Part shown: piece after piece, positions 7,545-16,256 of the stretch
Layout: each line of letters begins with the position of its first letter
Position numbering within the stretch: position 1 is the stretch's first letter
Assembly: GCA_024277285.1 (NCBI GenBank)
Contig: JAJRVM010000038.1
Location: forward strand, 1-31,073
DNA from: Planctomycetota bacterium
Lineage (GTDB): Bacteria; Planctomycetota; Planctomycetia; Pirellulales; Pirellulaceae
Direction of reading: 5' to 3'
DNA: 31,073 nt
Program-made: the position numbers and the translations under genes
The notes under the pieces: generated by a model
Database searches by the model: none
What the model was told of the DNA's origin: nothing
Seen by the model: only the letters and a program-made list of their open reading frames with translations

Positions 7545-9308
7545 TTACCCTGCAGCACCAGTTCCCACCGCCTGGGCCTTCTTGTTCTTGTCCGAGTCAT
7601 CTTTTGTGGCCTTCTCTGCATCCTTCTTGTCGTTCTTCTTGTCGTTCTTCTTGTCGTCCTTGTTGGCGTTCTTTTCTACGTCTGTTTTCGACATTTGTGG
7701 GACGGCCTCGGCCTTCACCTCGCGCCACGGCTTTTCCTGCTTGTACGACTCTTGTTCCAATTTCAATTGGCCCTGAATGCTCGAGTCCCCGGTCGCGCAT
7801 GCCTTTTCGGACCATTTCACGGCGTTTTTGAAATCGCCGGCTTCGGCATAGGCAGCCGCCAGGGTGCTGAGGATATGTGCCTGTTTGTATTCGGTCAGTT
7901 CACAAGCTTTGAGTGCCAATTCGATTGCCCGTTTGCCGTCCCGCAATGCGTCGTTCGGCGAAGTGGCTAGAACCCAGGCAAAGTTATTCAAGATCCCGGA
8001 GTCATCCATCGCCGATTTCACGGCGACTTCGTAATCGGCCAGCGCCTGCTTATGGTTGCCCATATTCAAATATGCGTCGGCTCGACCCCGGAAAGCGACG
8101 GTGTTGCCCGGGTCGGTTTTCAGGACATCGGAAAACACTTCGACAGCCCTCGCCGACTTTCCGGCGGCATTGAGGTAGATCGCCAACTGCAGTTTGTAGA
8201 GCGTATTGTCAGGTTCCTGTTTGAGTAGAGTCTTGATATCGGCGATCGCCGCATCGAATTGGCCCATTGCGACGGCGATGGTGCTGCGTAAATCCAATGC
8301 AGGCGGGAAGTTCGGCCGCACTTGCAGCACTTTCTCAACATCCTCCTTGGCCAGAGCATTCCGTCCTTCCAGGTGATAGAGCCGCGCTCGCATCAGGTAA
8401 AGCTCAAGGTCTCGAGTAGCGAGCTTCATGGCGGTTTCGACATCTTCCAGTGCCTTATCGAGTCGTTCCTTGTTGGTCCACAATTGTGCCCGCAGTTTCA
8501 ACGCGACGACGTTTGGTTTGGTTTCGATGACGCGATTGACGTGTTTCATTGCTTCGTCAATTTTGCCGGCATCCCCCAGTTTCATCAATGTGTCTGCAAT
8601 GGCCAGTTGAGCGAGCAGATTGCTTTCATCTCGCTGGAGCAAACTGTTGAAGTCGGCAATCGCTTTGTCGACCTCGCCACGGACCAGGTAATAGAAAGCA
8701 CGCGTCTGCCACACGGCGACGTTGTCGGGGTCCAATTCGACGGCGCGGTCGAAGTCGGCTACGCGTTGTTCCTCGCGCTCCTGAATCTGCCCACGCACAA
8801 GAAACGCTTCGGCGAGCGACTTCTTGTCTTTTTCCAGTCGCTCAATCGCCTTGTCGACGGCGATTCGTGCTGCCTTGCGGTCACCGCCGTCGATCCCTTC
8901 CAGTTGCGCGATCATGAGGTATGCCTGGCCGAACTTGTCGTCGTACTTCAACAGTCGACGCAGATCGGCGACGAGGGTCTTGCGGCGTTCCTTCAACTCG
9001 GGTGGTAATCGGCGCGCTCGTGCAAGCAGTTCCACTTGCGGTCGCACGCGCTCGTACAGAGCACCGGTGTGCAATCGCACCGCGAACGATTCGTCGTCGG
9101 CGTTGAGTCCCTTTTCAATGGCTTGTTCGCACAACTTGGCGACCTGATCGAGTTGCCTTGGAGTTGTCGCTTGGAATTTCAGATCGACTGCCTTATCTAA
9201 ATCCGCCTGAGAGTCTTCGGCCGCGCGGAGTGGCGGCGTTACGCTTGGCAATGCCACCAGCATCGCGAGGAGAATGAGCGTTGGAATCACGTAAAGTCGC
9301 GTTGTCAC
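7545..9308 (-). CDS. Secreted tetratricopeptide-repeat protein
   Basis: The product is 587 residues. The GTG at 9308 is preceded by AAGGAG (9315-9320) with a 6-nt spacer, which favours it over an in-frame start at 9341. It gives a clean signal peptide (VIPTLILLAMLVALPSVTPPLRA, cleavage near AA-E). About a dozen TPR-like helix pairs fill residues 30-540. Examples are FDRAVELDPDNVAVWQTRAF, DFNSLLQRDESNLLAQLAIA and VLKTDPGNTVAFRGRADAY. The tail is a highly charged Lys/Asp segment (KKNDKKNDKKDAEK) encoded by a 12-bp tandem repeat. TPR arrays bind proteins; partner and pathway are unknown. It is likely periplasmic or surface-facing. No enzymatic domain is present. Confidence 0.88.
   Translation of the reverse strand: MTTRLYVIPTLILLAMLVALPSVTPPLRAAEDSQADLDKAVDLKFQATTPRQLDQVAKLCEQAIEKGLNADDESFAVRLHTGALYERVRPQVELLARARRLPPELKERRKTLVADLRRLLKYDDKFGQAYLMIAQLEGIDGGDRKAARIAVDKAIERLEKDKKSLAEAFLVRGQIQEREEQRVADFDRAVELDPDNVAVWQTRAFYYLVRGEVDKAIADFNSLLQRDESNLLAQLAIADTLMKLGDAGKIDEAMKHVNRVIETKPNVVALKLRAQLWTNKERLDKALEDVETAMKLATRDLELYLMRARLYHLEGRNALAKEDVEKVLQVRPNFPPALDLRSTIAVAMGQFDAAIADIKTLLKQEPDNTLYKLQLAIYLNAAGKSARAVEVFSDVLKTDPGNTVAFRGRADAYLNMGNHKQALADYEVAVKSAMDDSGILNNFAWVLATSPNDALRDGKRAIELALKACELTEYKQAHILSTLAAAYAEAGDFKNAVKWSEKACATGDSSIQGQLKLEQESYKQEKPWREVKAEAVPQMSKTDVEKNANKDDKKNDKKNDKKDAEKATKDDSDKNKKAQAVGTGAAG
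7623..7658 (-). repeat. 12-bp tandem repeat in the TPR gene tail
   Basis: On the plus strand the unit CTTCTTGTCGTT occurs three times in a row (7623-7634, 7635-7646, 7647-7658, the last with one base changed). In the coding strand it gives KNDK-type repeats. The period is a multiple of three, so copy-number change would keep the frame. Confidence 0.9.
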
Positions 9309-9504
9309 GAGAGTCTCCTTGGCGAGCATGATTTGTCGCACGTAAGTGAATTCGTTGGAACGCGGTCCACGGCTTTTCGACCATGTGAAAAAAAGACCGC
9401 GCGACGGCGGGTCGCCAACGTCGTGATGGCTGGTTTCGCTGTCGCCCAGACATCTTTGAGCCTACTCGCGCTCAGCACGAGCACGCTCGAATCCGCACTG
9501 CGAC

Positions 9505-10362
9505 TCAGCCTTGTACTACCGAGTTGATTAGCGTTCCAACACCTGAAACCGTAATCTCCACAGAATCGTTTGTCGCGAGTGCAAAATCCTTTTCCGGGAG
9601 TATTCCTGTTCCGGTCAGCAAGATAACTCCTGTCGGAAACGAGCTTTCGCGTCCGAGCCAGGAGATCAAGTTGTCGAAGCTGCGCACCATTTGCCCGGCT
9701 GAGACTTTACCTTCAAAAACCAAGTCCTCTCCACGGCGGATCCGCATCTCGATGTCGATTTCCTTTTCCGGCGGCATGGCGATCGGCAGTGTAATGCACG
9801 GACCCAAGCTGCAGCAAGCATCAAACGTCTTGGCTTGCGTCAGATAGAGCGGATTCTCCGATTCAATGTCGCGCGACGTCATGTCGTTGCCAATCGTAAA
9901 GCCGACCAGCTGCAGATGCGAATTCAGTACCAGTGCCAATTCTGGCTCGGGCACCGTCCGCGTCGAGTCTTTGCGAATACGGACGGCCTGGTTCGGGCCA
10001 ACCACACGATGGGGCGTTGCTTTGAAGAATATCTGCGGTCGCGGCGCGCGGCCGATCTGGTCGTAGCAGGCACTCGCGACGGAAGACTCGTCACCTCGGG
10101 ACGTTTGGCTTTGGCGGTAAGTGCTCCCCGCGCCCCACACCTCCTGGCGGTCGATTGGCGGCAACAATGAAACTTTGCCGAGCGAAATCTGCTGCCCCGG
10201 ATCGGCCAGGAAATCGGCCACTTCCGCCGGGTTGTCCGCTTCGAGTATGTCGGCCAGGCAATTGTATTGACCACCTGACAGACTGAGCGGAGTGAGCACG
10301 AAATCGTGAATGACCCCGACGCCGGTCGAACCTGTGGGATGACGGTATCTCGCTAGTTTCAT
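9505..10362 (-). CDS. Fumarylacetoacetate hydrolase (FAH) family protein
   Basis: This 285-residue protein has the FAH fold signature. Metal ligands appear as PEPELALV (Glu139 and Glu141) and TIGNDMTSRD (Asp160), followed by AKTFDACCSLGPCI and a C-terminal LLTGTGILPEKDFALATNDSVEI block. Family members hydrolyse, decarboxylate or dehydrate 2-keto acids such as acylpyruvates or sugar-acid intermediates; the exact substrate cannot be assigned. The N-terminal domain (about 1-75) is short and of the type seen in sugar-acid pathway members. The ATG at 10362 follows GGCAGGA and was chosen over a longer frame from 10467 whose extra residues look non-conserved. It lies 184 nt downstream of the sulfite reductase gene and 196 nt upstream of the TPR gene, so co-transcription is possible but unproven. 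Confidence 0.88.
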   Translation of the reverse strand: MKLARYRHPTGSTGVGVIHDFVLTPLSLSGGQYNCLADILEADNPAEVADFLADPGQQISLGKVSLLPPIDRQEVWGAGSTYRQSQTSRGDESSVASACYDQIGRAPRPQIFFKATPHRVVGPNQAVRIRKDSTRTVPEPELALVLNSHLQLVGFTIGNDMTSRDIESENPLYLTQAKTFDACCSLGPCITLPIAMPPEKEIDIEMRIRRGEDLVFEGKVSAGQMVRSFDNLISWLGRESSFPTGVILLTGTGILPEKDFALATNDSVEITVSGVGTLINSVVQG

Positions 10363-10546
10363 ATTTTCCTGCCTCTCTAGCCAATGAACTCGACGTGTTG
10401 GGATCGTCTTGGATTGATTACAAGCTACCGGTTGCGCCTCCGTCTGCACTCGTGACTGACGCACCAAACAGCCAATTCACCATGCTCCAGAAACCACATG
10501 CTTGTCTTGCCGAAAACGGCTTGACGACGATTGCGTCTCATCGTTC

Positions 10547-12334
10547 TCAGTCGGTTTGTTCCAACCGCGTCAGAAGGTCTTGTTTCCCCTTGCGAGAACA
10601 GAAATCTCCGAACGACTCGTTCGGTTCTCGGCTCTGCTGAAAGTACGCAAACAGTGGCTGCAGAACGGCTACAAGCTCGTCCGCAGGCACAAGGTCCTTG
10701 AAGATGAAATTAAGCCGAGTCCCAAGCCGATTGCCCCCGAGCAACATCGTGTAACGCCCGCGTGCCTTGCCAACTAAGCCGATATCTGCATTATAGGGGC
10801 GCACACAGCCATTAGGGCACCCCGTCATGCGCACCGTGAGCTCTTCCCGATCGAGCCCGAGATCGCCCAAGATACCCTCAATCTGGTCCATGATTCCCGG
10901 CAGGGCACGTTCGCTTTCGGTAATCGCTAAACCGCATGTGGGCCATGCCACGCAAGCCATGGACCATTTTCTGGGCGCCGCCACCGAATCACTCAAGGTG
11001 ACGTCGTGCTGCGTCAAAATGTCTTCCAGCTTGTCACGATCCGCCGGCTGGATGTCGGTGAACAGGATACTCTGTTGGGCCGTCAGGCGAATGCCGGGCG
11101 ACAGGCTGTGGCAGATTTCTCGGATCGCCGCTTTCAGGCGGTGTTGCTGAGTGTCGGCAATACGTCCGTTCTCGATGTTGAGCCCATAGCACAGCCTTCC
11201 ATCGCCTTGTTCAGTCCAGCCCATGTGATGCATCACTTCTTGAACGTCAGCGGCATGGGGCGACGGCAGTGACTGGCCGTAAGCGGTCTCCACTTTGGCA
11301 CGAAACGGGTCGATCCCCAGACGATCGACCAGGTACTTGAGTCGAGCGATCTTGCGATCTGCCCGATTGCCGTGATCGCGTTGGACTTCAATTACCGCCC
11401 GACAAACGGCTACCACCTGCTCCGGTGTAACAAAGGTCAGTTTCTTGCCGAGTGCCGGATAGGTTTTCTTATTGCTCGGAGTGACTCCCATCCCACCGCC
11501 GACAAGGACGTTGTAGCCGACGATCGTACCCTGCTCGACAATTGCCAATAGGCCAACATCGTGCGTATAGATGTCGATACAGTTGTCGTCCGGCAGCGCT
11601 ATGCCGATCTTGAACTTCCGTGGCAAATAGACCTTGCCATAGAATGGTTCTTCGCCTTCCTGCGCTGCATCTGCATTTTCTGCGTCAGTGTTATTCGCGC
11701 TCGTGTTGTTCGCGCCAACGTTGTTCGTGCCACCGTCGACCAGTTGTTTTTCGCCCGATTGTTCGTCCACTAACCAAAGATCGTGATAGGCACGCGTACG
11801 GGGCGAAAACGTGTTGGCCAGTTCCAACGTCAACGCCTGCATTTGCTGGTGAACGGAATCGGCATAAGGTGCGGGACAGCACATGACATTTCGGTTCACG
11901 TCCCCGCAGGCGCCCAGTGTCGTCAGGTGCGCGGCTTGAATCTGGCGAATCACCGTGCGCAGATCCGATTTCAGAATGCCATGTAATTGCAGCGACTGGC
12001 GACTGGTAATCCGCAGCGTGCCGCTGCCCAAGTCATCGCCCAAGTCCAATTCGGCCAATAACTGCTTGGCAGTCAACCGCCCCCCCGCGACACGTGTGCG
12101 CAGTAGGAAACTGTAATGCTTGGATGAATCTCCGGCGGCACGCGCCGCAGCGCGCTCGTCGCGATTGTCTTGTTGGTAGGTTCCATGGTGCTTTAACAAC
12201 TGCACACTGTCGCCACTGAAATGATCGGTCCCGTCGTTCAACTCGGCGGCGATCTCACCACGCAGGTAGTTGCTCGACTCCTTGATCCGCTCGACCGCAC
12301 TACGCTTCGGTCCGTTCGTCGTTTCGTTCGTCAT
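10547..12334 (-). CDS. cysI: Assimilatory sulfite reductase, hemoprotein subunit
   Basis: The enzyme reduces sulfite to sulfide with six electrons, using a siroheme joined to a 4Fe-4S cluster. All four cluster cysteines are present with the classic spacing: Cys461 and Cys467 (ACVAWPTCGLA), Cys506 and Cys510 (TGCPNGCVRP). The basic sulfite-binding residues are also visible: Arg86 region (RVAGGRLT), Arg148 (GDVNRNVMC), and Lys240 and Lys242 (LPRKFKIG). Length is 595 residues. An Asn/Ala/Asp-rich insertion (about residues 200-229) precedes the LPRKFK segment. The nearest genes are not other cys genes, so the electron donor (NADPH flavoprotein or ferredoxin) cannot be decided; cysI is used in the broad sense and a ferredoxin-type Sir is the alternative. 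The ATG at 12334 has a modest AGGTG upstream. Confidence 0.93.
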   Translation of the reverse strand: MTNETTNGPKRSAVERIKESSNYLRGEIAAELNDGTDHFSGDSVQLLKHHGTYQQDNRDERAAARAAGDSSKHYSFLLRTRVAGGRLTAKQLLAELDLGDDLGSGTLRITSRQSLQLHGILKSDLRTVIRQIQAAHLTTLGACGDVNRNVMCCPAPYADSVHQQMQALTLELANTFSPRTRAYHDLWLVDEQSGEKQLVDGGTNNVGANNTSANNTDAENADAAQEGEEPFYGKVYLPRKFKIGIALPDDNCIDIYTHDVGLLAIVEQGTIVGYNVLVGGGMGVTPSNKKTYPALGKKLTFVTPEQVVAVCRAVIEVQRDHGNRADRKIARLKYLVDRLGIDPFRAKVETAYGQSLPSPHAADVQEVMHHMGWTEQGDGRLCYGLNIENGRIADTQQHRLKAAIREICHSLSPGIRLTAQQSILFTDIQPADRDKLEDILTQHDVTLSDSVAAPRKWSMACVAWPTCGLAITESERALPGIMDQIEGILGDLGLDREELTVRMTGCPNGCVRPYNADIGLVGKARGRYTMLLGGNRLGTRLNFIFKDLVPADELVAVLQPLFAYFQQSREPNESFGDFCSRKGKQDLLTRLEQTD

Positions 12335-12507
12335 CGCACCTGTGATCTTTCGTTGATACTCCGCGGAGCAACTCTTGCTACTTCGAGCGTTGCAGCGGGG
12401 CGATTGTACTTGGAACGCGTAACAGGACTGCCGCGAGTCGGTCGACTCGCGCGCAATGTGGCGTACGGAGCCAATCTCGTTGCACGTCGTTGCGCGTTCT
12501 CATCCCT

Positions 12508-12536
12508 GTGTTTGCCTGGGCCCGTGTTTGCCTGGG
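12508..12536 (+). repeat. 13-bp direct repeat
   Basis: GTGTTTGCCTGGG occurs at 12508-12520 and 12524-12536, separated by 3 nt. No function is apparent. Confidence 0.85.
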
Positions 12537-12612
12537 GTGGTCAATTTCTTAAGTCGTTGTTGCAGCCTTTGTTGCGCTGCTATTCTTTCACTATTTTTCT
12601 TTCACTGGCTTC

Positions 12613-12845
12613 GGCCTGAAAGGCCGGCGCTATGATAGCCTAGGTCGGCGCCCGCCCCAAGACGGGCGGAGGCCTAGGTGAACCCGCCCCAAGAAAAACA
12701 CCCCTGCGGCCTGAAGGGCCGCGCTGGACGTTTCCCGTAGCGTGGCCTTTCAGGCCTCCGGTGGTGTGCGGGGTGCCTTTCCTAGGGTTCCGCGAGGTCG
12801 GCCGCATGCGCGGCGACCGTGCTCCATGGGTAGGCTATCATAGCG
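12613..12845. repeat. Composite palindromic repeat block
   Basis: CGCTATGATAGCCTA (12628-12642) is perfectly inverted as TAGGCTATCATAGCG (12831-12845), enclosing about 190 bp. Associated with it are three versions of one palindrome: GGCCTGAAAGGCC (12613-12625), GGCCTGAAGGGCC (12708-12720) and GGCCTTTCAGGCC (12744-12756). A CCGCCC/GGGCGG hairpin lies at 12652-12669, and CCTAGG-type words recur. The nested organisation resembles a non-coding dispersed repeat. No transposase is present. Confidence 0.75.
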
Positions 12846-13147
12846 TGCCCCTTTCGGGGCTTGCCTTGCAGACATCTCCTCGATTCTGACGCAACAAACC
12901 AACAAGCACCTAACAGGCCCAGTCCTCCCATTGTTCGACTTTTCGACCAGGCCAGTGTTTGTCTCTTGTCGGCCATTCAATCTCGTTTGTCCTCCCCAGC
13001 GGGACTGCGGTGGTGGCCAACGGGTGCCGACACACCCGTTGCCAATTTGGCCCCAGGCGTGATACTGCTGCATCGAGTATATCGTTGGCAGGCGGTAACC
13101 ACTACGCCGGTTATCGTGAGGCTCTGCCCTGCCAGTGCGGCATGCGA

Positions 13148-13153
13148 TAGAAT
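13148..13153 (+). promoter_or_regulatory. Candidate -10 box (TAGAAT) for folD
   Basis: TAGAAT lies 108 nt before the folD start and resembles the box upstream of the gene at 535. No convincing -35 is seen, so confidence is low. Confidence 0.25.
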
Positions 13154-13260
13154 GGCCGATGTGACAAGCCTGGCCAGGGGGCGAAAGACGCGGAAATCGT
13201 TACTGGCTGGCTTCTTGGTTCAGAGTGCATTCTTTAGCGGTTCACACAGGGGAGGCAATT

Positions 13261-14154
13261 GTGGCGGCACAGTTACTTGACGGCAAAGCGTTGGCCAAAC
13301 AGATTCGCTCAGAAATTGCCGAGAATGTCGCGCAGTTCACGGCCCAGACGGGAGTTACGCCCTGCCTGGCCGCCGTTCTTATCGGCGAGGACGCCGCTAG
13401 TCAGGTCTATGTCCGAAACAAGCAACGCGCCTGCGAACGCGCTGGGCTGGCCAGCCGGTTACACAAATTACCGGCCGATACCAGCGAGGGCGAGTTGCTG
13501 GGCCTGATCGACCGGCTCAATACTGATGCCGAAGTGCATGGGATCCTGGTCCAGCTGCCCTTACCCTCGGCCATCGACGCGGCGCGGGTACTCGACGCGG
13601 TAACTCCCCTGAAGGATGTCGATGCGTTTCATCCCGAGAACGTCGGCCGTATCGCGCAAGGCCGTCCGCGATTCCTGCCATGCACGCCCCATGGAATCCA
13701 ACTGATACTCCAACGTTCGGGTATCGAGACGCGTGGCAAACATGTGGTGATTCTGGGCCGGAGCGACATCGTGGGCAAACCGCTGGCGATGATGTTGATG
13801 CAACGCGATTCTTCGCTCGGACCGACTGCCGCCAATGCTACCGTGACGGTCTGCCACAGCCGCACCGCGAATCTGGCGGAAATCACACGCCAGGCCGATA
13901 TCGTGGTCGCCGCCATCGGAGTGCCACGCTTCCTCAAGGCCGATATGGTGCAGTCGGGAGCGGTCGTCATCGATGTTGGCATCAATCGAACTGACGATGG
14001 GCTTGTGGGCGATGTCGACTTCGATGCCGTCCGCGCCGTTGCGTCCCACATAACGCCGGTGCCGGGTGGTGTCGGTCCCATGACCATCGCGATGTTGCTC
14101 AAGAACACGCTTGCAGCGGCCCGAATCTACGCCACGCAACTCGAATCGCAATGA
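13261..14154 (+). CDS. folD: Bifunctional methylenetetrahydrofolate dehydrogenase / methenyltetrahydrofolate cyclohydrolase
   Basis: FolD interconverts 5,10-methylene- and 10-formyl-tetrahydrofolate in one-carbon metabolism in the cytoplasm. The 297-residue product shows the catalytic Tyr50-x3-Lys54 (QVYVRNKQRA), VQLPLP (98-102), the folate-site KDVDAFHPENVGR (118-130), the nucleotide-binding GRSDIVGKPLAMML (166-179) and the C-terminal PVPGGVGPMTIAMLL (266-280). The GTG at 13261 is preceded by GGGGAGG (13249-13255) at ideal spacing, so an in-frame GTG at 13225 is not used. A short insertion (QRDSSLGPTAANA) after the nucleotide-binding motif is common in bacterial variants. It is monocistronic and convergent with the MaoC-type gene, 38 bp apart. 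Confidence 0.97.
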   Translation: MAAQLLDGKALAKQIRSEIAENVAQFTAQTGVTPCLAAVLIGEDAASQVYVRNKQRACERAGLASRLHKLPADTSEGELLGLIDRLNTDAEVHGILVQLPLPSAIDAARVLDAVTPLKDVDAFHPENVGRIAQGRPRFLPCTPHGIQLILQRSGIETRGKHVVILGRSDIVGKPLAMMLMQRDSSLGPTAANATVTVCHSRTANLAEITRQADIVVAAIGVPRFLKADMVQSGAVVIDVGINRTDDGLVGDVDFDAVRAVASHITPVPGGVGPMTIAMLLKNTLAAARIYATQLESQ

Positions 14155-14192
14155 CCTGTTTGCATTGCCATTGGAAGCGGCATGCGGTGAGC

Positions 14193-14714
14193 TCAACCGG
14201 CGACGCGTTTGGCTGGCATGTGAGCGGTTGAAGCGGTGGCATCTTTGGGCGCCGCATCACGTCGATTGCGGTTTGCGTTCTCGACGGAGACCAGGGTTTG
14301 AAACACTCCTGACTGCACCACGTCGCCCGATTGATTCACTAACCGGCGGCACCAAGTGACGTATCCCGTGCGCCGCCCATTCAAGCGTTTGCTGATGACT
14401 TCCGTTTCCGCAAAGACGGTATCGCCAATATAGATCGGCTTGAGAAACTCCCAATTCTCGATCTTCATGAATGCGATCGTCCGAACGCACGGGAAATGAC
14501 TCGACAACCCAGCAACGAAGGACAAGCCAAGCAGCCCGTGGGCAATAGGTTTGCCAAAGGGCGTTTGCCGAGCGAACTCGTGGTCCACATGGAGCGGATC
14601 GTAGTCGCCGGTCATGCCGGCAAAGTTGACAACATCGGCCTCGGTAATCGTGCGTCCGAAACTGCGCCAGCTGTCACCTTCGGCCAAGTTCTCGAAATAC
14701 AATGGCTCACTCAT
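14193..14714 (-). CDS. MaoC-like hot-dog dehydratase/hydratase
   Basis: The 173-residue protein has the hydratase-2 motif FAGMTGDYDPLHVDHEFA (residues 31-48), with the catalytic pair Asp37 and His42. The usual Asn of GDxNP is Asp here. AHGLLGLSFVAGL and a Lys-Pro-Ile-Tyr-Ile-Gly-Asp segment complete the single hot-dog fold. Family members hydrate or dehydrate 2-enoyl-CoA in fatty acid, polyhydroxyalkanoate or branched acyl metabolism; the acyl substrate here is unknown. The C-terminal 25 residues are a low-complexity Asn/Arg/Ala tail outside the domain. The ATG at 14714 lacks a strong binding site. No acyl-CoA genes are adjacent, so context does not narrow the role. Confidence 0.88.
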   Translation of the reverse strand: MSEPLYFENLAEGDSWRSFGRTITEADVVNFAGMTGDYDPLHVDHEFARQTPFGKPIAHGLLGLSFVAGLSSHFPCVRTIAFMKIENWEFLKPIYIGDTVFAETEVISKRLNGRRTGYVTWCRRLVNQSGDVVQSGVFQTLVSVENANRNRRDAAPKDATASTAHMPAKRVAG

Positions 14715-15388
14715 TACAGCCCGCCGTTCTCAATAAGTGAATCGGAGCGAAACCTCGCCGAATCATTTCGACTCGGGTAAAGTCGTTGTTCGCGCAAAAC
14801 GCAGCCAAACACATGGCAGGGAAGCCAACGCGAAACGCGATCGTGTTTCATGCGCACCTTGGTCGTATCCGCGTCGCTCGACGCGACGTTTACCCGACAT
14901 GCGCATGCCCGAGAAGGTTCTCGAGGTCACAACGACGAATCACTCCGCTACGCCCCACGTTGCCATTGAGCCATTACCCTTAACAATGGCCAACGTACCG
15001 AGCTTGTCTTGCCCAGCTAACCGCTTACGTTACCGAAAAACGGGTCGTGCGTCTAATGCGATTTTTTCCATTTAGCGAAACTTTCTTGCAAGTGAATCAA
15101 CCTGGAGAAGGTAGGGGGAATTTAACTTGCCCACTCACGTTTTTTGGGGAAAGCCAGAAGGTGTAGAGTGCAATCGCAAGGCGGAAAACGGGCTCAGCTG
15201 GAACGGCACCGCAGGGACGCAGCCAGCAGGTGACGGATGGAATACGACACTCAGAAAGAACGTTCGCATTGCACTTCTTTCTTGTAGCCGTTCACGGAAA
15301 CGAGAGCGCGATCGGCACATTTGGGAAGGGACCGCTAATAAACGTGGATAGACGCTGATGAAAAGACGCGCGTCACGCGAGGATCGCG
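14715..15388. other. Intergenic region
   Basis: About 670 bp without a supported gene. Plus-strand frames of 60-112 codons have no binding sites and no recognisable protein character. The only clear element is copy 2 of the 42-nt dispersed repeat at 15321-15362. Confidence 0.55.
15321..15362 (-). repeat. 42-nt dispersed repeat, copy 2
   Basis: The reverse complement matches 247-288 at 39 of 42 positions, so the two copies are inverted relative to each other about 15 kb apart. It ends 27 nt beyond the stop of the TrmH-type gene. Confidence 0.85.
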
Positions 15389-16213
15389 TCAACGTGCCGT
15401 GTTATCGCGCTGGCGCAGTGCCTCGTAGCAAAGGACTGCGGCGGTTACCGAGACGTTCAGGCTGTCAACGATTCCTTTCATCGGCAGCGCAACGGCGGTG
15501 ATCCCCGCCCCCTGCCAGGTGTTCGAGAGCCCCTGTGATTCGCTGCCTAGCACGATGGCCGATCTGCCACAATAGTTCGCTTGGGCATAGTGCACTGCTC
15601 CGTCCACGCGTGCCGCAAAGACGGCAAATTGCTGGTCGCGTAACCAGGCGATTACTTCGGAGGAAGGCGCAGCACATACGGGAACTTGGAAGATAGCCCC
15701 CATACTGGCTCGAATGGCGTTGTGGTTGTACAGGTCGGTGTGACCATCTGCCACGACAACGGCGGCCAACCCCGCGGCATCTGCGGTGCGCAAGATGGCG
15801 CCCAGGTTGCCTGGTTTTTCGAGCCGTTCCAGGACGCAGATCAATGCATCGGTGCCCAATTCCAACTCGCCAAGCGTCTGCTGGGGCTCGGCGGCGATTA
15901 ACACAATGCCATCCGACCGATTGCCAAACGCGATTTTTTCAAAGACATCGGGAGTAACTAGTGTGGGGCTGACATCGCGATCAGCTAGCGGTGTGAGCAA
16001 CGAAGCAATCTCAAGTTGGTGCAGGGACGTGTCACGCACGAATAGCTCCAACGGCTGTATACCTGCTTGCAGTGCACGGCCCACTTCGCGGCAGCCATCG
16101 ACAATAATGCGTCCCTGCTGCTGGCGTCCACGTCGGTCGCGTAGACGCACGGCCTTCTTGATTCGTTCGTTCTGCGCGCTGCGAATGTGAATGGGCATGC
16201 GTTTCTCAGGCAT
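15389..16213 (-). CDS. TrmH/SpoU-family RNA 2'-O-ribose methyltransferase
   Basis: The 274-residue product shows the three motifs of the knotted SPOUT fold: motif 1 NLGAILRTADAAG (136-148), motif 2 VLGSESQGLS (221-230) and motif 3 LPMKGIVDSLNVSVTAAVL (243-261). The N-terminal domain (about 10-105) is the SpoU substrate-binding type, with RIIVDGCREVGRAL. Such enzymes use S-adenosylmethionine to methylate ribose in rRNA or tRNA; the target nucleotide cannot be read from sequence. The start is 16213 (MPEKRMP) or an ATG at 16198. It lies 43 nt downstream of another RNA methyltransferase-like gene on the same strand, so the two are probably co-transcribed and act in ribosome or tRNA maturation. 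Confidence 0.93.
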   Translation of the reverse strand: MPEKRMPIHIRSAQNERIKKAVRLRDRRGRQQQGRIIVDGCREVGRALQAGIQPLELFVRDTSLHQLEIASLLTPLADRDVSPTLVTPDVFEKIAFGNRSDGIVLIAAEPQQTLGELELGTDALICVLERLEKPGNLGAILRTADAAGLAAVVVADGHTDLYNHNAIRASMGAIFQVPVCAAPSSEVIAWLRDQQFAVFAARVDGAVHYAQANYCGRSAIVLGSESQGLSNTWQGAGITAVALPMKGIVDSLNVSVTAAVLCYEALRQRDNTAR

Positions 16214-16256
16214 CAGGGTTTCAAGCGTGTGGTTGGCTGGACGACCGGCGGGGGCA

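Larger units (their letters stand above)
12335..13260. other. Long intergenic region rich in small palindromes
   Basis: About 925 bp lie between the divergent sulfite reductase and folD genes. I find no credible gene. The region holds a 13-bp direct repeat, three GGCCTGAAAGGCC-like palindromes, a long-range 15-bp inverted repeat and a weak -10 box before folD, described separately. The remainder (about 12850-13140) shows nothing I can name. Confidence 0.6.

Noticed and set aside
8322..9008. 228-codon plus-strand frame inside the TPR gene
   Set aside because: It is fully antisense to clear TPR repeats, with no ribosome binding site or domain.
12613..12845. Insertion sequence
   Set aside because: The block has inverted repeats but no transposase and is too short; at most it is a non-autonomous repeat.
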